From Flaveria trinervia (taxonomy: Eukaryota > Streptophyta > Magnoliopsida > Asterales > Asteraceae): DNA of 64,000 nt. Shown piece by piece: positions 44,513 through 56,752 of the stretch. A program made the translations under genes and the position numbers. How positions within the stretch are numbered: the first letter of the stretch is position 1; each line of letters begins with the position of its first letter. Location of the stretch: positions 4,060,444 through 4,124,443 of the forward strand of contig CM046457.1 in NCBI GenBank assembly GCA_025506515.1. Direction: 5' to 3'. The notes under the pieces were generated by a model, which searched no databases, was not told where the DNA came from, and worked only from the letters and a program-made list of their open reading frames with translations.

Positions 44513-44734
44513 TATAGGTATAGGTTCCGCTAAAAAGGCCATACGTCCTAAAAAGTATAGGAAGAGTTTTAGTGATGACACGTGTTATTAAGGTAGTTTT
44601 TGTTTAAAGGGCAAATGCATCTTAACAATACAATGTTAATCTAACGATTAAAAGTGCTTCATAGTCTTTTTAGACGCACTATTCTTTTTAGAATAATTCC
44701 CCCTACATACATATATATACATACATACATACAT

Positions 44735-44765
<31 letters not shown>
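44417..44765. repeat. Small element embedded in a (TA)n microsatellite (Micron-like)
   Basis: A (TA)n run (44417-44512) is followed by about 190 bp of unique sequence (44513-44702) and then by another TACA/TA run (44703-44765). The unique part begins GGTATAGGTTCCGCTAAAAA and ends TTTTTAGAATAATTCCCCCTAC, imperfect inverted ends. This is the arrangement of Micron-type elements, which insert into TA microsatellites. It could also be a unique spacer between two independently grown microsatellites. Confidence 0.5.
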
Positions 44766-44773
<8 letters not shown>

Positions 44774-44792
44774 TGTTGTATGTGTTTGATTT

Positions 44793-46489
44793 TGTTGGAA
44801 GATCATAATCAAGACAATCTTAAATCATATGACTTAATGTTTATTTAGATTCAGATTAGAAAAGTCAAAACAGAAAAATTCAAACATGTAAATTAGGCAG
44901 GAATTAAAGGGTTAATTGTGTTAGTTTAGTTAGTTGTTAACCGCCTTTGTATGGGTATAAATACCTAGTTGTGTGTCAAATTATGTGTGGAATATCAGTT
45001 TGTATTTTGTGATTATTATTCTTGTGTTTGACTTTGTTTTCATGATTGATCTTAATCCTACGATCCGAAGGGGCCTCAACATGGTATCAGAGCAGGTGTT
45101 TAATATCGTTTGGTTGTGAAGAGGATCATCATTAAGTGCAGCCTCCGTCGTCACCATTTTCCATTATATTCCAAGAATACCGTGAAGAACACATCGATTG
45201 AATTCATCTCGATTTTGCGCTTAGGAAAAGAGTCACATAAGTCTGAATGCGAATCAATATCAACAACAGACTATGATTCAGACATCGAGACCTTCATTAA
45301 TCAATCAAGAGAAGATCATAGACAAGTCGAGAGAACCGTCTCAGGGAAAGATATTAAACGAAATCAACAGAGTATTAAATCGGAATTATTGGCATCAAGA
45401 ATCGATTCCTTAAAACATCCTAGAATCAGACATGATTTTGTTTTCAAGAATCAAGAAAACAGATCGGCCAAAGTTTAGTTTTTTTGAACCTGTTTGGTTT
45501 CAATCGAATAAGAAATTGAAATCGATTTGATCAAATAACTGATTATCAGAGGCAGAGCGTAAACTAGTCTGATTAGAAGAATCAAAACGAGTAAGCCCAA
45601 CATTTTGATTTGATTTAATCAATCGAACAACAGCGATGTACACGAAGAGGATTTGTTTGTTTCAATTTTGACTTTTTGGAAAGTCAACAGAAATGGAAAT
45701 TGGTAATTTAAGAAAAAAGATAAGGCAGAATGTTTTTTTTTTAAAAGTATTTGTTTATTAAAAGAATCACAAATATATTTCTTTCAATAAAAGAAGATGA
45801 TGAAATATATTTGTTGTAATCAAAAGAGGAAAACAAAGGTTTAGAAATTGGTCAAGGGTTTAAAGATCATTAGTAGTTTAGTGAAGCAAGATTGATCAAA
45901 ATCAACAGCAAAGAAGCAGGTTTGATTGTCAATAGCAGGAAGCGAGATTGATTGTCATTAGTAGGAAGCGAGATTGATTGTCATTAGCAAGAAGCGAGAT
46001 TGACTTTCATTAGCAAGGAAGGTTCGACTTTCAACAGCCAGGCAGGTTTGATCAAGACCTAGTGTGATCAAAGGAACCAGACGAAGAAAGGAGAACATAA
46101 GCTGCAAGGATGAACAAAAAAAATTTAAGGATTATCTTGATTAGGGGAGTGAATGTTGGAAGATCATAATCAAGACAATCCTAAATCATACGACTTAATG
46201 TTTATTTAGAGTCAGATTAGAAAAGTCAAAACAGAAAAAGTCAAACATGTAAATTAGGCAGGAATTAAAAGGTTAATTGTGTTAGTTTAGTTAGTTGTTA
46301 ACTGCCTTTGTATGGGTATAAATACCTAGTTGTATGCCGAATTATGTGTGGAATATCAGTTCGTATTGTGTGATTATTGTTCTTGTGTTTGAGTATGTTT
46401 CCACCGAGTCTCTGCACAAATCTATGCATACTCATAATCGATGTTCATCCATGATTGATCCTAATCCTACGATCAGAAGGGCCTCAATA
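44793..46489 (+). mobile_element. TRIM/LARD-like non-autonomous LTR element in EDM2-like intron
   Basis: A 1697-bp element flanked by a perfect GATTT duplication (44788-44792 and 46490-46494). LTRs: 44793-45081 (289 bp, TGTTGGAAG to CCTCAACA) and 46154-46489 (336 bp, ending CCTCAATA; about 50 bp of extra sequence near its 3' part). TGGTATCAGAGC at 45082-45093 is a perfect tRNA-Met primer-binding site, and TTAGGGGAGTGAA precedes the right LTR as polypurine tract. The 1.07-kb interior has no gag or pol; a 122-codon open frame (45110-45478) matches nothing I recognise. About 3.5 copies of a 26-bp repeat (GATTGATTGTCATTAGCAGG type) lie at roughly 45925-46030. It must move using proteins of another element. 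Confidence 0.88.
45082..45093 (+). other. TRIM primer-binding site
   Basis: TGGTATCAGAGC immediately after the left LTR, the standard plant Copia-type site for initiator tRNA-Met. Confidence 0.9.
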
Positions 46490-46499
46490 GATTTGTTAG

Positions 46500-46665
46500 T
46501 GGGTGGATCTTGAAACAACCGGTAAGGCTGCTGCTTTGTGACCTTGAGGTCGTGGGTTCAATCCGTGGAAACAGCCTCTTGCACGAAGTGTAAGGCAAGG
46601 TTGCGTACTTCAGATCGCCTAGCGGTCCAACCCTTCCCCGGACCCTGCACGAAACTGGAGCTAAG
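46500..46665 (+). repeat. Au-type tRNA-derived SINE
   Basis: Contains a GGTAAGGCTGCTGC A-box-like region, the B box GGTTCAATCC near 46555, then the body segments AAACAGCCTCTTGCACGAAG, AAGGCAAGGTTGCGTAC and AACCCTTCCCCGGACCCTGC that I recognise from the widespread plant Au SINE. It begins within a few bases of the TRIM's right target-site repeat. The 5' edge is approximate. Confidence 0.75.
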
Positions 46666-48881
46666 TCAAACACTATTTGACTGGTTAGTGATAAAACATA
46701 CCCTAATAAGCATAGTAGTGAAAATGTCACAATTACACAACACGAGCCTCTTTTCTCCAAGTGTGAGGTGGTGCTTCAGGCACAGGCAAGGCTAAGGCAA
46801 GGCTAAAGCAAGCAATTTAAAAATCCAATCCTTTTTTAGCGTGACTTTTCTTTTGTGTTATAATGTTTTAACCTTGATCTCTTTCATTCTTTATTATTCT
46901 CAACTACTCTTTCGCCCCTCGGCTCCCTCTGCTCAACTGTTACCCCTCATGCCGATCAACTTGTACAGTTCCCCCTTGCCGATGGACTGTTATTTCCATG
47001 ACATGGAAGAGGAATTTGAAGCAATTCTAACGAGAATGAATGCTTACACTTTAGTTTTTGTTTTTTTAATAAAATTCTTGGTGGTTTCTAATATTGATCT
47101 GCTTATATTGACATAGGGATTTTTACTTTGAGAAGAGAGATTGGATGACGGTTTCCCCAAATGAATTGCCTTCCGGGTCTCATTTGGTAAGATGCTAGCT
47201 GCTTTCATGCAATACACTACTTTTTGGGAATCATTGTCATACTTATATTTTTTATACATTGGTTGTGTTTGTAACCTTTGCGGCATGAGAACGGGTGTAT
47301 TCTCACCAGTATTACACTCGCCCACACACATATATATAGCTTTTTACTTGTAAAAACATTTGTGCACACCCATACATATGTACACGTATGCGTATTCATT
47401 TAAGCATATTCTTGAATTTTCCCAGGTTAGATCGTGAAAAGAGTCTCAGGGGACCCCTATATGATCTGGTATGGAAGGATGCTGACTTGTTTGCTGGCAA
47501 GGTATTTTTACTATTTAGTCCTTTTGGTCGTCTATTTTTCTCTTGCTTATTGATTATAAGTTCTAGTATAAATGTTTGATCTGCCACGGTTTCGTCAAAG
47601 TTGAATAATCCTAAAACATTTAAATACCCTTGATAATACTGTTGATGACATGTAATCAGTCAGTTTGCATCAAAACATTGGGTTATAAATAATTTTACTA
47701 GTGAAACATCAAATGGCAATCAAGTAAACTTGTAATAAAACTTAATGCATTATTTTTTTTCAGTCATTTTATATTCCTGGTTCTGTTGATGCGAATGGGA
47801 AGCAAGTAGATCAAGGGAACAATGTTGCACCGCCTCTATACCTTTGGAGTCGGTCTGATTCGACCAAGAAGCATAAGTGTATCGCCCAACAACGTGGTCA
47901 TATAAGGACCAATGATTGGGAGGAAAACACTTGTCAGAATTCAAGTAAGAAAAACTGTCATGGTCAAGAATCCAAAACTGATAGACATGATGATCGCGAT
48001 GCCAATAATCAAACTCATGCTTAGAAATTGGAAAGAGCTTGGGCTCATGTTGAACCTCATAAACATGAAAAAAGACAGGTTCCCTCTCATGAACCAAGGT
48101 TAACTAGACATGGTCCAGCTGATGGAATACTATATAACAGAGCAAACACATCTGTACCGGATTGTATAAAAACATGTTCGGTATTGGTATGTTATTGGTT
48201 TAGAAGTAGTAAGGTTTTGAATAGTACCATGAATCATTGTCACTTCTCAATAACCTAACTTTTTAGCATAATTTTGTCTCGTTAAAAAAAAGAAGAATTT
48301 TCACTTTGGAAATTGTATGTTTTTAAGATTGTCTTAAAAAAGTTATGGTATGGCTAGATGTACCCCTATTGAAAATCAACTCGAATGTATTAATTTGTCT
48401 TTTAATCTTTTTAGTGCGAAAAGAATGTTGTAGATTTGAAGTGTTTAATAAAGTCATACTATCATGATTTATATATAAGTATAAGTAATAAATTCTATAT
48501 AACAAGGTCCTATGCTCATATCTATTTCAATATCTGAAAGTTGCGTTAGTTTATATATATAAATCAAGAAGAAAATACTATATGCTCAAAATTTGTTTTT
48601 GTGTTTTACAACTATAGAGGTATAATTAGTCAAACGTGCTAAATTGATAGTTTTTTTTAATTCTGTAGGCTATGTGAATGCAGAAATAATAATTAACAAA
48701 AAATTGACGGAACTAAATATATTTCTATAAGTTGGTATTTTATTTTGCACAAAGGTTAGAGCTGACTAAACTAATGACAATGATTAAATGCTAAAGTAAC
48801 ACTTTACTAGTGTTATCTAAGTTATAAACGGGCACTAACCCAAAACATAAGAGGCAATCGGGTTATACGGTGTTAAAGGTA

Positions 48882-48970
48882 GCTAGCAGTGGGACATCGT
48901 CTGTGAGTTAGGCCTCGCAAAATGATCGCTAGCGATGGGACATCATCTGTGGGTTAGCCCTCACAAAAAT
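48882..48970 (+). repeat. 46-bp imperfect tandem duplication
   Basis: Two copies starting GCTAGCAGTGGGACATCGTC and GCTAGCGATGGGACATCATC, GC-richer than the surroundings. Confidence 0.85.
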
Positions 48971-49294
48971 GCTCGACGGAAGATGGAACTCAAGTTTTTA
49001 AGAGACATCAAAGGGTACTTATCACTAGATCATTTATGTAATGGGCTTGCCTTCTTCATAAATTATAAGTTTACTAGATAATTTCATAAAAGATTTACCA
49101 ATACACATATGATTCACAAGCTGATTTTTTTAATTTGGTTTTGGTCTCGCCATGACCCCTAGCCCGTAAACAATCATAAGAAAATGTTAACCAATGGTAA
49201 AAGTTAAAAATATTAAAAGTTATTACCTAGGCTAGTTTTTATATTATAATAAATAACTAATTTATATTATATTAAGAAATAAATCTAAAAAATC

Positions 49295-49414
49295 AACCTA
49301 TTTTATCACAACAACAAAAATTAAACACTTATTGAATAATACTTGAGTTCAAATAACCTATTTTAGCACAACAACAAAAATTAAACACTTATTGAATAAT
49401 ACTTGAGTTCAAAT
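49295..49414 (+). repeat. 60-bp tandem duplication
   Basis: Two adjacent 60-bp copies (49295-49354 and 49355-49414) ending AATACTTGAGTTCAAAT, with very few differences; a recent slippage-type duplication. Confidence 0.9.
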
Positions 49415-50010
49415 CTTTGTACAGAGTTATATGCATATGGTTGTTAGGGGTTTACAAAAAACCAAAATAATCAAACCGTAATCGAAATAATCAATGCAAC
49501 CGAGCTGAAAAAACTAAAACCAATTAGAACAAATGGCTTGGTTTGATGGTTTTTAAAAACCTTTTTTTGGTTTAGTTTTGTTTGTAACTAAAACCGAACT
49601 GAAATCATATAATCGAACTTGTAAACATATAAAAATGATTAGCCTATTTGTTACTTAAGGTTTCGGGAGTAATCTTTAAACGCTTTTATTTGAGCTGGTA
49701 GATTAAAATGTTTTATTGAATTTTTTGTTATTGAATTTTATGAATTGAATTTAATCCTAACGTCAAGTAAGTTATAAAATTCTATATATATATATAAATA
49801 TTAACAAAATAACATAAGTCTAAATATTCTATTTCAAATTTATCACTTTGAATCAAATTTTCTATAAAAACTTGAAACCCCAATGATAAATCCAAAAAAC
49901 TAAAACCAAAAAATTTTTTTAATGAAAACCAAAAATCAAAAACCTCAAAAACTAAATAGAATGTTTTTTGTTTTTAAAAATTGATGCATTAAAAGGAAGA
50001 TTTTATAGGG

Positions 50011-50281
50011 TATTATGAATTATTATCATGGCAAGCGGATGAACTCTTTGTCAAACTTGTAGATAAGTTTACTATGCTATTTATCTACCAAAATAGTTAC
50101 TTTGTCTACCAAAATGATTGATATTTATAGTATAAATATCACCTCAACGTAGAGGAAAAGATGAACCTCTTGTATACATTTTAATAAGTTATACATTTCT
50201 CTTCTTCTTGCTTTTGCAATTCTCTTTAAAAATTTAAGGTTATAACACTAATTTTGTGTTAATTATTGTGATATTATAACA
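50011..50281 (+). repeat. Copia-3 left LTR
   Basis: 271 bp, paired with 56451-56747. Confidence 0.85.
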
Positions 50282-51538
50282 CGTTATCAGCACGAGAGCT
50301 CTTAAACTCTAATCAAGAAGATCAATTAAGCACAAAATCATCTACTAATCAAGGCAATACCTTCGTTAAGTAATAATATATAATATATTATATTAAGAAG
50401 ATAACTTATATAAATAAAATAAGCATAAAAGAGATCTGATTATGGATATTTTGATAACCATGGGACTACTAACAAACAAACTTTTATTTATGCATCTAAC
50501 TTTTTGATTATGCAACTAACATTTTATCTTATATCAACTAACATTTACTTATGCATCTAACCTTTACTCAATCTTCATTTATACAACTAACATTTCTTTT
50601 ATGTCAACTAACATTTTGATTATATTGTTAGTATTTATTTGTACTAACGTCTTATTCTTATCCTAATTTGTCGTTCTTATTCTATTTTGTTTTTATAAAC
50701 TAAATTCATGTTTTTATAACATAATCTTATACTTATCTATTTTATTTAAAAATTATTGTTGATATATACATACACAACAGTTATATAGCCGTAATGATTG
50801 GTTATATAGCCGTTGTGAACAATCACATAGCCGTTACAAACAGTTATAATTTTAAACTGTAAATTGACCACTATATCTATTTTCATTTACAATAAACAAA
50901 TCATCTCTTTTCTCAAGTTCATCCAAGAAAATCTTTCAAAGATGATACACCCGGTTTAAAAACCGGCAACCATAATGCTTATTTTAATTATTATCCCTAT
51001 TGCTGAACTACCACCCGAAGAATTTAAACTTTTCTTATTTTTTTATTTGTTTATAGCTCTACCGCTTTATTGTATCGCAATGTTTATTGATATATATGGA
51101 TTCTAATAATTATCTTGCTATTTGCTTAATTCTTGTTTAGAAATCAAAATGTCGAACATTGCAAAAATCAAATTCCCAGCACTTAGCATTAATGGAGAAA
51201 ACTATATGCCTTGGATGACCCATGTGAGAAGTCATCTTAAATCAATAGGTGTCTTAGAAACAATATAAGAGGGGAATGCTTGCTCAGAGCAAGACAATAC
51301 GAAAGCCGATGTCTTTTTATATAAACATATTAATGAAATATTACAATTTGAATATTCAAATTGTGAAGATCCGTATGTTTTATGGAAAGACTTACAAAGC
51401 AGATTTGATCACCAGAGGGAAGTTCTACTTCCCACTGCTAGAGATAAATGGAACAATCTTATGTTCCAAGATTTTAAAAAGGTAAACAAGTACACCTCTG
51501 CTTTGTTTAGAATATGCTCGACCCTCAGATTCTACGGG

Positions 51539-51896
51539 TGATACGAATCATACAAGGTCTAAAGAGTTAATAGTTTATTCTCGAAGGGGCAAAGTGAAAA
51601 GTGGCTAAGGAGAGCTCAGAATGGAACTATTAGTATAAATAAATAGAGAAATAGAATAGTTAGTTAGTATTGAGTAACTTTTATTTTGTAAATGTCAGGA
51701 CTCTTGCATCATGCAATGAGGGAGGGATTTGTCCCTGGATTGTGATTGGTTATCATTAGGTTTTTCCCTGTCATTCCAGCTTGAATACAACTTGAGTTTT
51801 CTTGTTCATCACTTTTCTTCATCTCTTCTCTTCTTCCTCTATCTTCCTTCCATAATTTTCCTTTTCAGTAATCTCCATAGTTCCAGAACCCCAACA
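51539..51896 (+). mobile_element. 358-bp solo LTR nested in Copia-3 gag
   Basis: Starts TGATACGAATC and ends CCCCAACA, flanked by a perfect ACGGG duplication (51534-51538 and 51897-51901). Excising it and one ACGGG restores the gag reading FYGQNVTEED. No coding capacity; the CT-rich stretch 51800-51850 and TG...CA ends fit a solo LTR. Confidence 0.85.
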
Positions 51897-54295
51897 ACGG
51901 GCAAAATGTAACTGAGGAGGATATGTTGGAGAAATCCTTCTCCATATTTCATGCATCAAATATAAATTTACAACAACAATATAGGTTGCAAAAGTTTAAA
52001 ACATATTCTGATTTAAATTCATTTCTTCTCGTAGCAGAAAAAAATAATGAGCTCTTGATAAAAAATATCAAGCTCGCCCCACAGGATTATTAACAATTCC
52101 AAAGATAAATGTTGCTACTAAAAACTCTGAAAGAAAGTAGGGACGAGGTCGTGATCGTGGTTCTTTTGATAAAAGTTACCCTGATAATCGCAACCATTCT
52201 TTTAAAGGTAATAATAATTACCGAGGTAACTTTCATAACCGTGGACGTGATCGTGGCCGTGGATATGGCCATGGTAGAAATCAAAAAACTGTCCATTACC
52301 ACATCCCACAAAATAACAATTCCAACAAGTACAAAGGGAATGAAGATAGTAGGTCCGAAAACAATGTCACTTCCTATTTTAGATGTGGTAGCACAAATCA
52401 CTGGTCGAAGGCTTGTCGCACAACTTCACATTTGTGTAAACTATACCAAGCCTCTCTTAAAAGAAAAGAAAAGGAAGTGAACCATGTTGATAATTTAATG
52501 ATCACAACGTTGAGTTGAACACTGCAGACTTTGACATAGACCTCGGAAACACATGTTGTTTGACCACAATAGTTATATACAACAATTAAGTGTTTTTCTA
52601 TCTTTAATCATGTATTTTTTTCATGTAATGTTTTCTTTCTATTAAATAAAGTTCTTGTTAAAATATAACAATGTCGTCATTATTTACTTATTATTTTCTT
52701 TATACTTTCAAGATTAAAATAAACATCACTGGAGTGTAAGATCAAACAAATAAAGCAGATATATGTATAGCGGATAGTGGAGCCACACACACTATACTTA
52801 GATCTAAAAAATATTGTATGAACTTAAACCAACAAAAGGAATCGTTAATACAACATCAAGTTCTACAGACCTGATAGAAGGAGTGGGAAAAGCTAATTTA
52901 ACATTGCCAAATGGTACAAAGCTTATTATAAAAAGTGCTTTATTTTCCCCAAAATTAACAAGAAATCTGTTGAGTTTTAAAAACATATATCATAACGGAT
53001 ATGATACTCAGTCGATGACTGTTGATAATGAAAAAATATTTGCATATCATAAGCAAAGATCGGATATTAAAAAAAAACTGTCAATGATTCAGTCTGGTTT
53101 ACATTATACACACATTAATGTGCATCAGATATGACAGCTAAAGAAAAATTTATGATCCTAAAGCACTTAACTTATGGCATGACAGATTAGGTCATCCAGG
53201 ATCTACAATGATGAAAAGAATAATTGAAAACAATAATAGGCATCCATTGAAATATCAAAAGATCCCACAATCGAATAAAATTCCTTTGTGTACATCATAT
53301 TCTCTTGGAAAATTAATCACAAGGCCTTCGCCTGTGAAAACTGAAAAAAATCACCTTTGTTTCTTGAAAGAATTCAAGGAAATATATGTGGGCCAATTCA
53401 TCCACCATGTGGACCATTTAGATATTTTATGGTTTTGATAGATGCATCAAGTAGATGGTCTCACGTCTCTTTGTTATAAACTCGTAATGTAGCATTTGCA
53501 AAATTTCTTGCATAAATTATCAAATTACAAGCACATTTTCTTGATTATACTATTAAAAAGGTGAAACTTGATAATGCTGGTAAATTCACATCACATGCTT
53601 TTAATGATTATTGCATGTCTGTGGGAATTATTGTTGAACACCCTGCTGCTCATGTACACACACAAAATGGCTTAGCTGAGTCGTTAATCAAACGTCTACA
53701 ACGAATAGCTAGACCATTAATAATGAGGACAAAACTCCCTGCGTCTATTTGGGGTCATGCAATTCTTCATGCTGGATCACTCATTCGTATGAGACCAAGT
53801 GCAAATCTTAAATACTCTCTGTTACAACTTGTTTCTGGAAATGAGCCAAACATTTCACACCTTAGAATTTTTGGGTGTGCTGTGTATGTCCCTATTGCAC
53901 CACCACAACGCAAAAAAATGGGTCCTCAAAGAAGATTGGGAATATATGTTGGATATGAATCAGCTTCCATCGTAAGATATCTTGAACCTTTAACGGGTGA
54001 TGTATTTACAGCACGTTTTGCTGATTGTCACTTTAACGAGTCAGTTTTCTTGGCATTAGGGGGAGAAAAGAAAAAACAAGAAAATAATGTCTCATGGTAT
54101 GTTCCTTTATTATTGTATCTTGATCAATTAACTAAACAACGTGAGACAGAGGTCCAAAAGATAATACACCTGCAAGAAATTGCAAATCAATTACATGATG
54201 TATTTACTGATACTTACAAAGTTACTAAATCTCATATACCAGATGTTAATGCTCCGGCTTGAGTTGAGATTCCAAATAAGCAAATAGATAAGACA

Positions 54296-54566
54296 ATGAC
54301 GCATGAATCTCAAAAACGTTTGAAACGAGGAAGATCAATTGGTTTCAAAGATAAAAATCCTCGAAAAAGAAAAACTCATGAAAATAAAGTTGACCATAAA
54401 ATGAATGATCTTGATGCAACGCTAAATACCAATGGCTCATGAATCTAAAAAACGTTTGAAACAAGAAAGACCAATTGGTTCCAAAGATAAAAATCCTCGA
54501 AAAAGAAAAAATCATGAAAAGGATGTTGACCATAAAGTGAATGATCTTGATGAAACGTTAAATACC
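54296..54566 (+). repeat. 136-bp tandem duplication in the Copia-3 integrase-RT linker
   Basis: Two diverged copies (54296-54430 and 54432-54566), each encoding the basic linker motif KDKNPRKRK. The period is 136 bp, not a multiple of three, so the duplication itself shifts the frame. Confidence 0.85.
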
Positions 54567-56450
54567 AAAACCTTTCATGAGGAGGATTTGGATGAAAGTA
54601 ACAAAAAAATATCAATTAACTATGGTCACGCACATACCTTATGAAATCGAGAAGAATAAAAAGCATTGATGAAATATTTTCATATTCCGTAGCAAGTGAC
54701 ATCATGAGTGGAGATGATGATCCTGAACCACAGTTGGTTAATGACTGTAAAACTAGACATGATTGGAATAAATGGAAAGGAGCTATGCAAGCTGAATTAG
54801 ATTCACTTAACAAACGAAAGGTCTTTGGACTTAATGTTATTACTCCGATGGTCGTAAAGCCCGAAAATGAAATGAGAAAATAAAGTTACAAGGTATAAAG
54901 CTAGACTTGTAGCTCAGGGTTTTTCATAAGGTTAGGGATTGATTATAAGGAAACGTACTCCCCTGTTATGGATACAATAACCTTAGATACTTAATTAGTT
55001 TAGCAGTATCTGAAAATTTAGAGATGTGTCTTATGGATGTTGTCACAGCTTACTTGTATGGATCACTAGATAGTGACATCTATATGAAATTTCCTGAAGG
55101 TTTTAAATTCCCCGAAGCATTAAGCTCAAAGACTAAGGAAATGTATTCCATCAAATTACAAAGATCTTTAGATGGACTCAAACAATCTGGAAGGATGTGG
55201 TATAATCGCTTGAGTGATTATTTGACAAATAAAGGATACACAAGTAATCTTAGTTGTCCATGCGTCTTCATTAAGAAAACAACATCAGGATATGTGATCG
55301 CAATGTATGTTGATGATCTAAATATAACTGGGACGCAAAAGGAAATAAATGAAGCAATTGCTCTTTTAAATAAAGAATTTGAAATGAAAGATCTTGAAAA
55401 AACCAAATATTGTCTAGGTTTGCAAATTGAGCATATGCATAATGGAATACTTGTGCATCAATCAACTTATATTGAGAATCTCTTAAAGGGTTTAAATATG
55501 GACAAAGCAAATCCTTTAAGCCCACCGATGGTTGTTAGATCACTCAATGTTAATAATGATCCATTCTGTCCTTGTGAAGATAGTGAAGATGTCCTTGGTC
55601 CAGAGATGCCATATCTCAGTGCATTTGGAGCTCTTATGTATCTTACTAACTTTACGAGACCTGACATTTTTTTTGCAGTTATTTTGTTAGCAAGATTTAG
55701 TTCGGCTCCTACTAAAAGGCACTGGAATGGGATTAAACATATTTTTCAATATCTTCGAGGTACTAATGATTTAGGGTTGTTTTAATCCTAATAATTCAAA
55801 AGAAGGGTTGGTTATGCAGATGCAGGTTATTTATCAGATCCCCATAAAGCAAAATCTCATACTGGATACGTATTTAAAAATGAAGGAACTACGTTTTCAT
55901 GGCGTTCTCATAAACAAACACTCGTTGTGACATCCTCAAATTATGCTGAAGTCATTACACTACATGAAGCTTCAAGAGAATTTGTATGGTTAAGATCTAT
56001 GACACAACTTATATCAACTTCTTGTAGATTGGAGAAAGATGAAAATGCAATACCAATCTATGAAGATAATGCAGTTTGTGTCTCACAAATGAAAAAATAG
56101 TATATCAAAAGTGACTAACAAAACATATACCACCAAGATTTTTTCATACACCCAAGATCTTATTAAAGATAAACAAGTTAAAATGAGATACGTTCAATCT
56201 AGTAACAATTGAGCTGATCTTTTCACAAAGGCACTCCTTAAAACAACTTTTAAAAAACATGTTTATGATATTGGCATGCGGCATGTACATGCAATATGAT
56301 GATATACAGAAGACAAATTGAGGGGGAGTTATAAACTACACTCTTTTTTCCTTAGCTAAGGTTTTTTTCCACTGGGTTTTTCTTTAGCAAGGTTTTTAAC
56401 GAGACAGTACTTAAACTTTTGAAGTTTGAAAAGTGTCATCCAAGGTGAAA

Positions 56451-56747
56451 TATTATGAATTATTACCATGACAAGTGGATGAACTTTTTGTCAAACTTAT
56501 AAATAAGTTTACAGTGCTATTTATTTACCAAAATAGTTTATCTTGTCTACCAAAATGATTGATATTTGTAGTATAAATACCACCTCAATGTAAAGCAGAA
56601 GATGCACCTCTTGCATATACTTTCATAAGTTATACATTTCTATTTTTCTTGTTTTTTTTAAAGTTTTAAGGGTATAACACTAATATTGTGTTAATTATTA
56701 TGATATTATAACACTAATATTTTGTTAATTATTGTGATATTATAACA
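56451..56747 (+). repeat. Copia-3 right LTR
   Basis: 297 bp; longer than its partner because about 36 bp near the end (TATAACACTAATAT...GATAT) is tandemly duplicated. Confidence 0.85.
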
Positions 56748-56752
56748 TAGAG

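Larger units (their letters stand above)
40883..48024 (+). pseudogene. EDM2-like linker and methyltransferase-like exons
   Basis: Exon 40883-41380 is a Lys/Ser-rich linker with a TAA at 41268. Exons 42042-44226 give LMKEAASCATLDEV, KVPSTHAFS, ALKKLKEGCSVEDIKAICEP, RVYLAPFMHGMRYTPFRRHF, IVERLQWYIEDGDM, and the SAM-binding-like VVDFCCGANDFSCLM. After a 2.9-kb intron full of insertions come YFEKRDWMTVSPNELP (47117-47186), LDREKSLRGPLYDLVWKD (47426-47501) and SFYIPGSVDANGKQ, PPLYLWSR (47764-48024). The exon expected between the first two of these, with the NPPF-type motif of this methyltransferase fold, is absent from the 239 bp of 47187-47425. The normal C-terminal third of the family is also missing. 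Confidence 0.8.
48025..50005. other. Intergenic region between EDM2-like pseudogene and Copia-3
   Basis: AT-rich, with no gene seen. Two small tandem repeats are present (48882-48970 and 49295-49414). The region after the premature TAG at 48022 stays open in the same frame to about 48258 but no longer resembles EDM2. Confidence 0.5.
51149..56300 (+). pseudogene. Copia-3 gag-pol, heavily degraded
   Basis: The ATG at 51149 starts gag (MSNIAKIKFPALSINGENYM); a TAA follows after about 40 codons. Gag is then cut by a solo LTR at 51539-51896 and resumes with NVTEEDMLEKSFS. The zinc knuckle near 52375 (YFRCGSTNHWSKAC) has lost its first Cys. Protease IADSGATHTIL lies near 52770 and the pre-integrase LWHDRLGHPGSTMMKR near 53170. 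Integrase at 53435-54262 has two internal stops at its start, then QNGLAESLIKRLQRIARP. RT carries an intact YVDDLNITGT near 55300 and the SLDGLKQSGRMWYNRL stretch. RNase H (GYADAGYLSDPHKAKSHTG) is out of frame after 55785. At least eight stops or shifts are visible. Confidence 0.88.
50011..56747 (+). mobile_element. Copia-3: old Ty1/copia retrotransposon upstream of PP4
   Basis: Left LTR 50011-50281 and right LTR 56451-56747, both starting TATTATGAATTATTA (the usual first G of TG is A in both) and ending GATATTATAACA. Flanks TAGGG (50006-50010) and TAGAG (56748-56752) form a target-site duplication with one mismatch. CGTTATCAGCACGAG directly after the left LTR resembles the leader/primer site found in many plant Copia elements. 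The 3' leader includes the paired GGTTTTTTTCCACTGGGTTTTT and AAGGTTTTTAACGAG motifs usual in this group. LTR divergence is clearly higher than in Copia-1 or Copia-2. Confidence 0.88.

Noticed and set aside
44323..44848. Frames rich in Ile/Tyr across (TA)n
   Set aside because: Direct products of translating TA and TACA repeats.
52090..52480. Open frames around 52109-52480, considered as a separate small gene
   Set aside because: The correct frame reads the Gly/Arg-rich and zinc-knuckle part of Copia-3 gag; the longer open frame is out of register.
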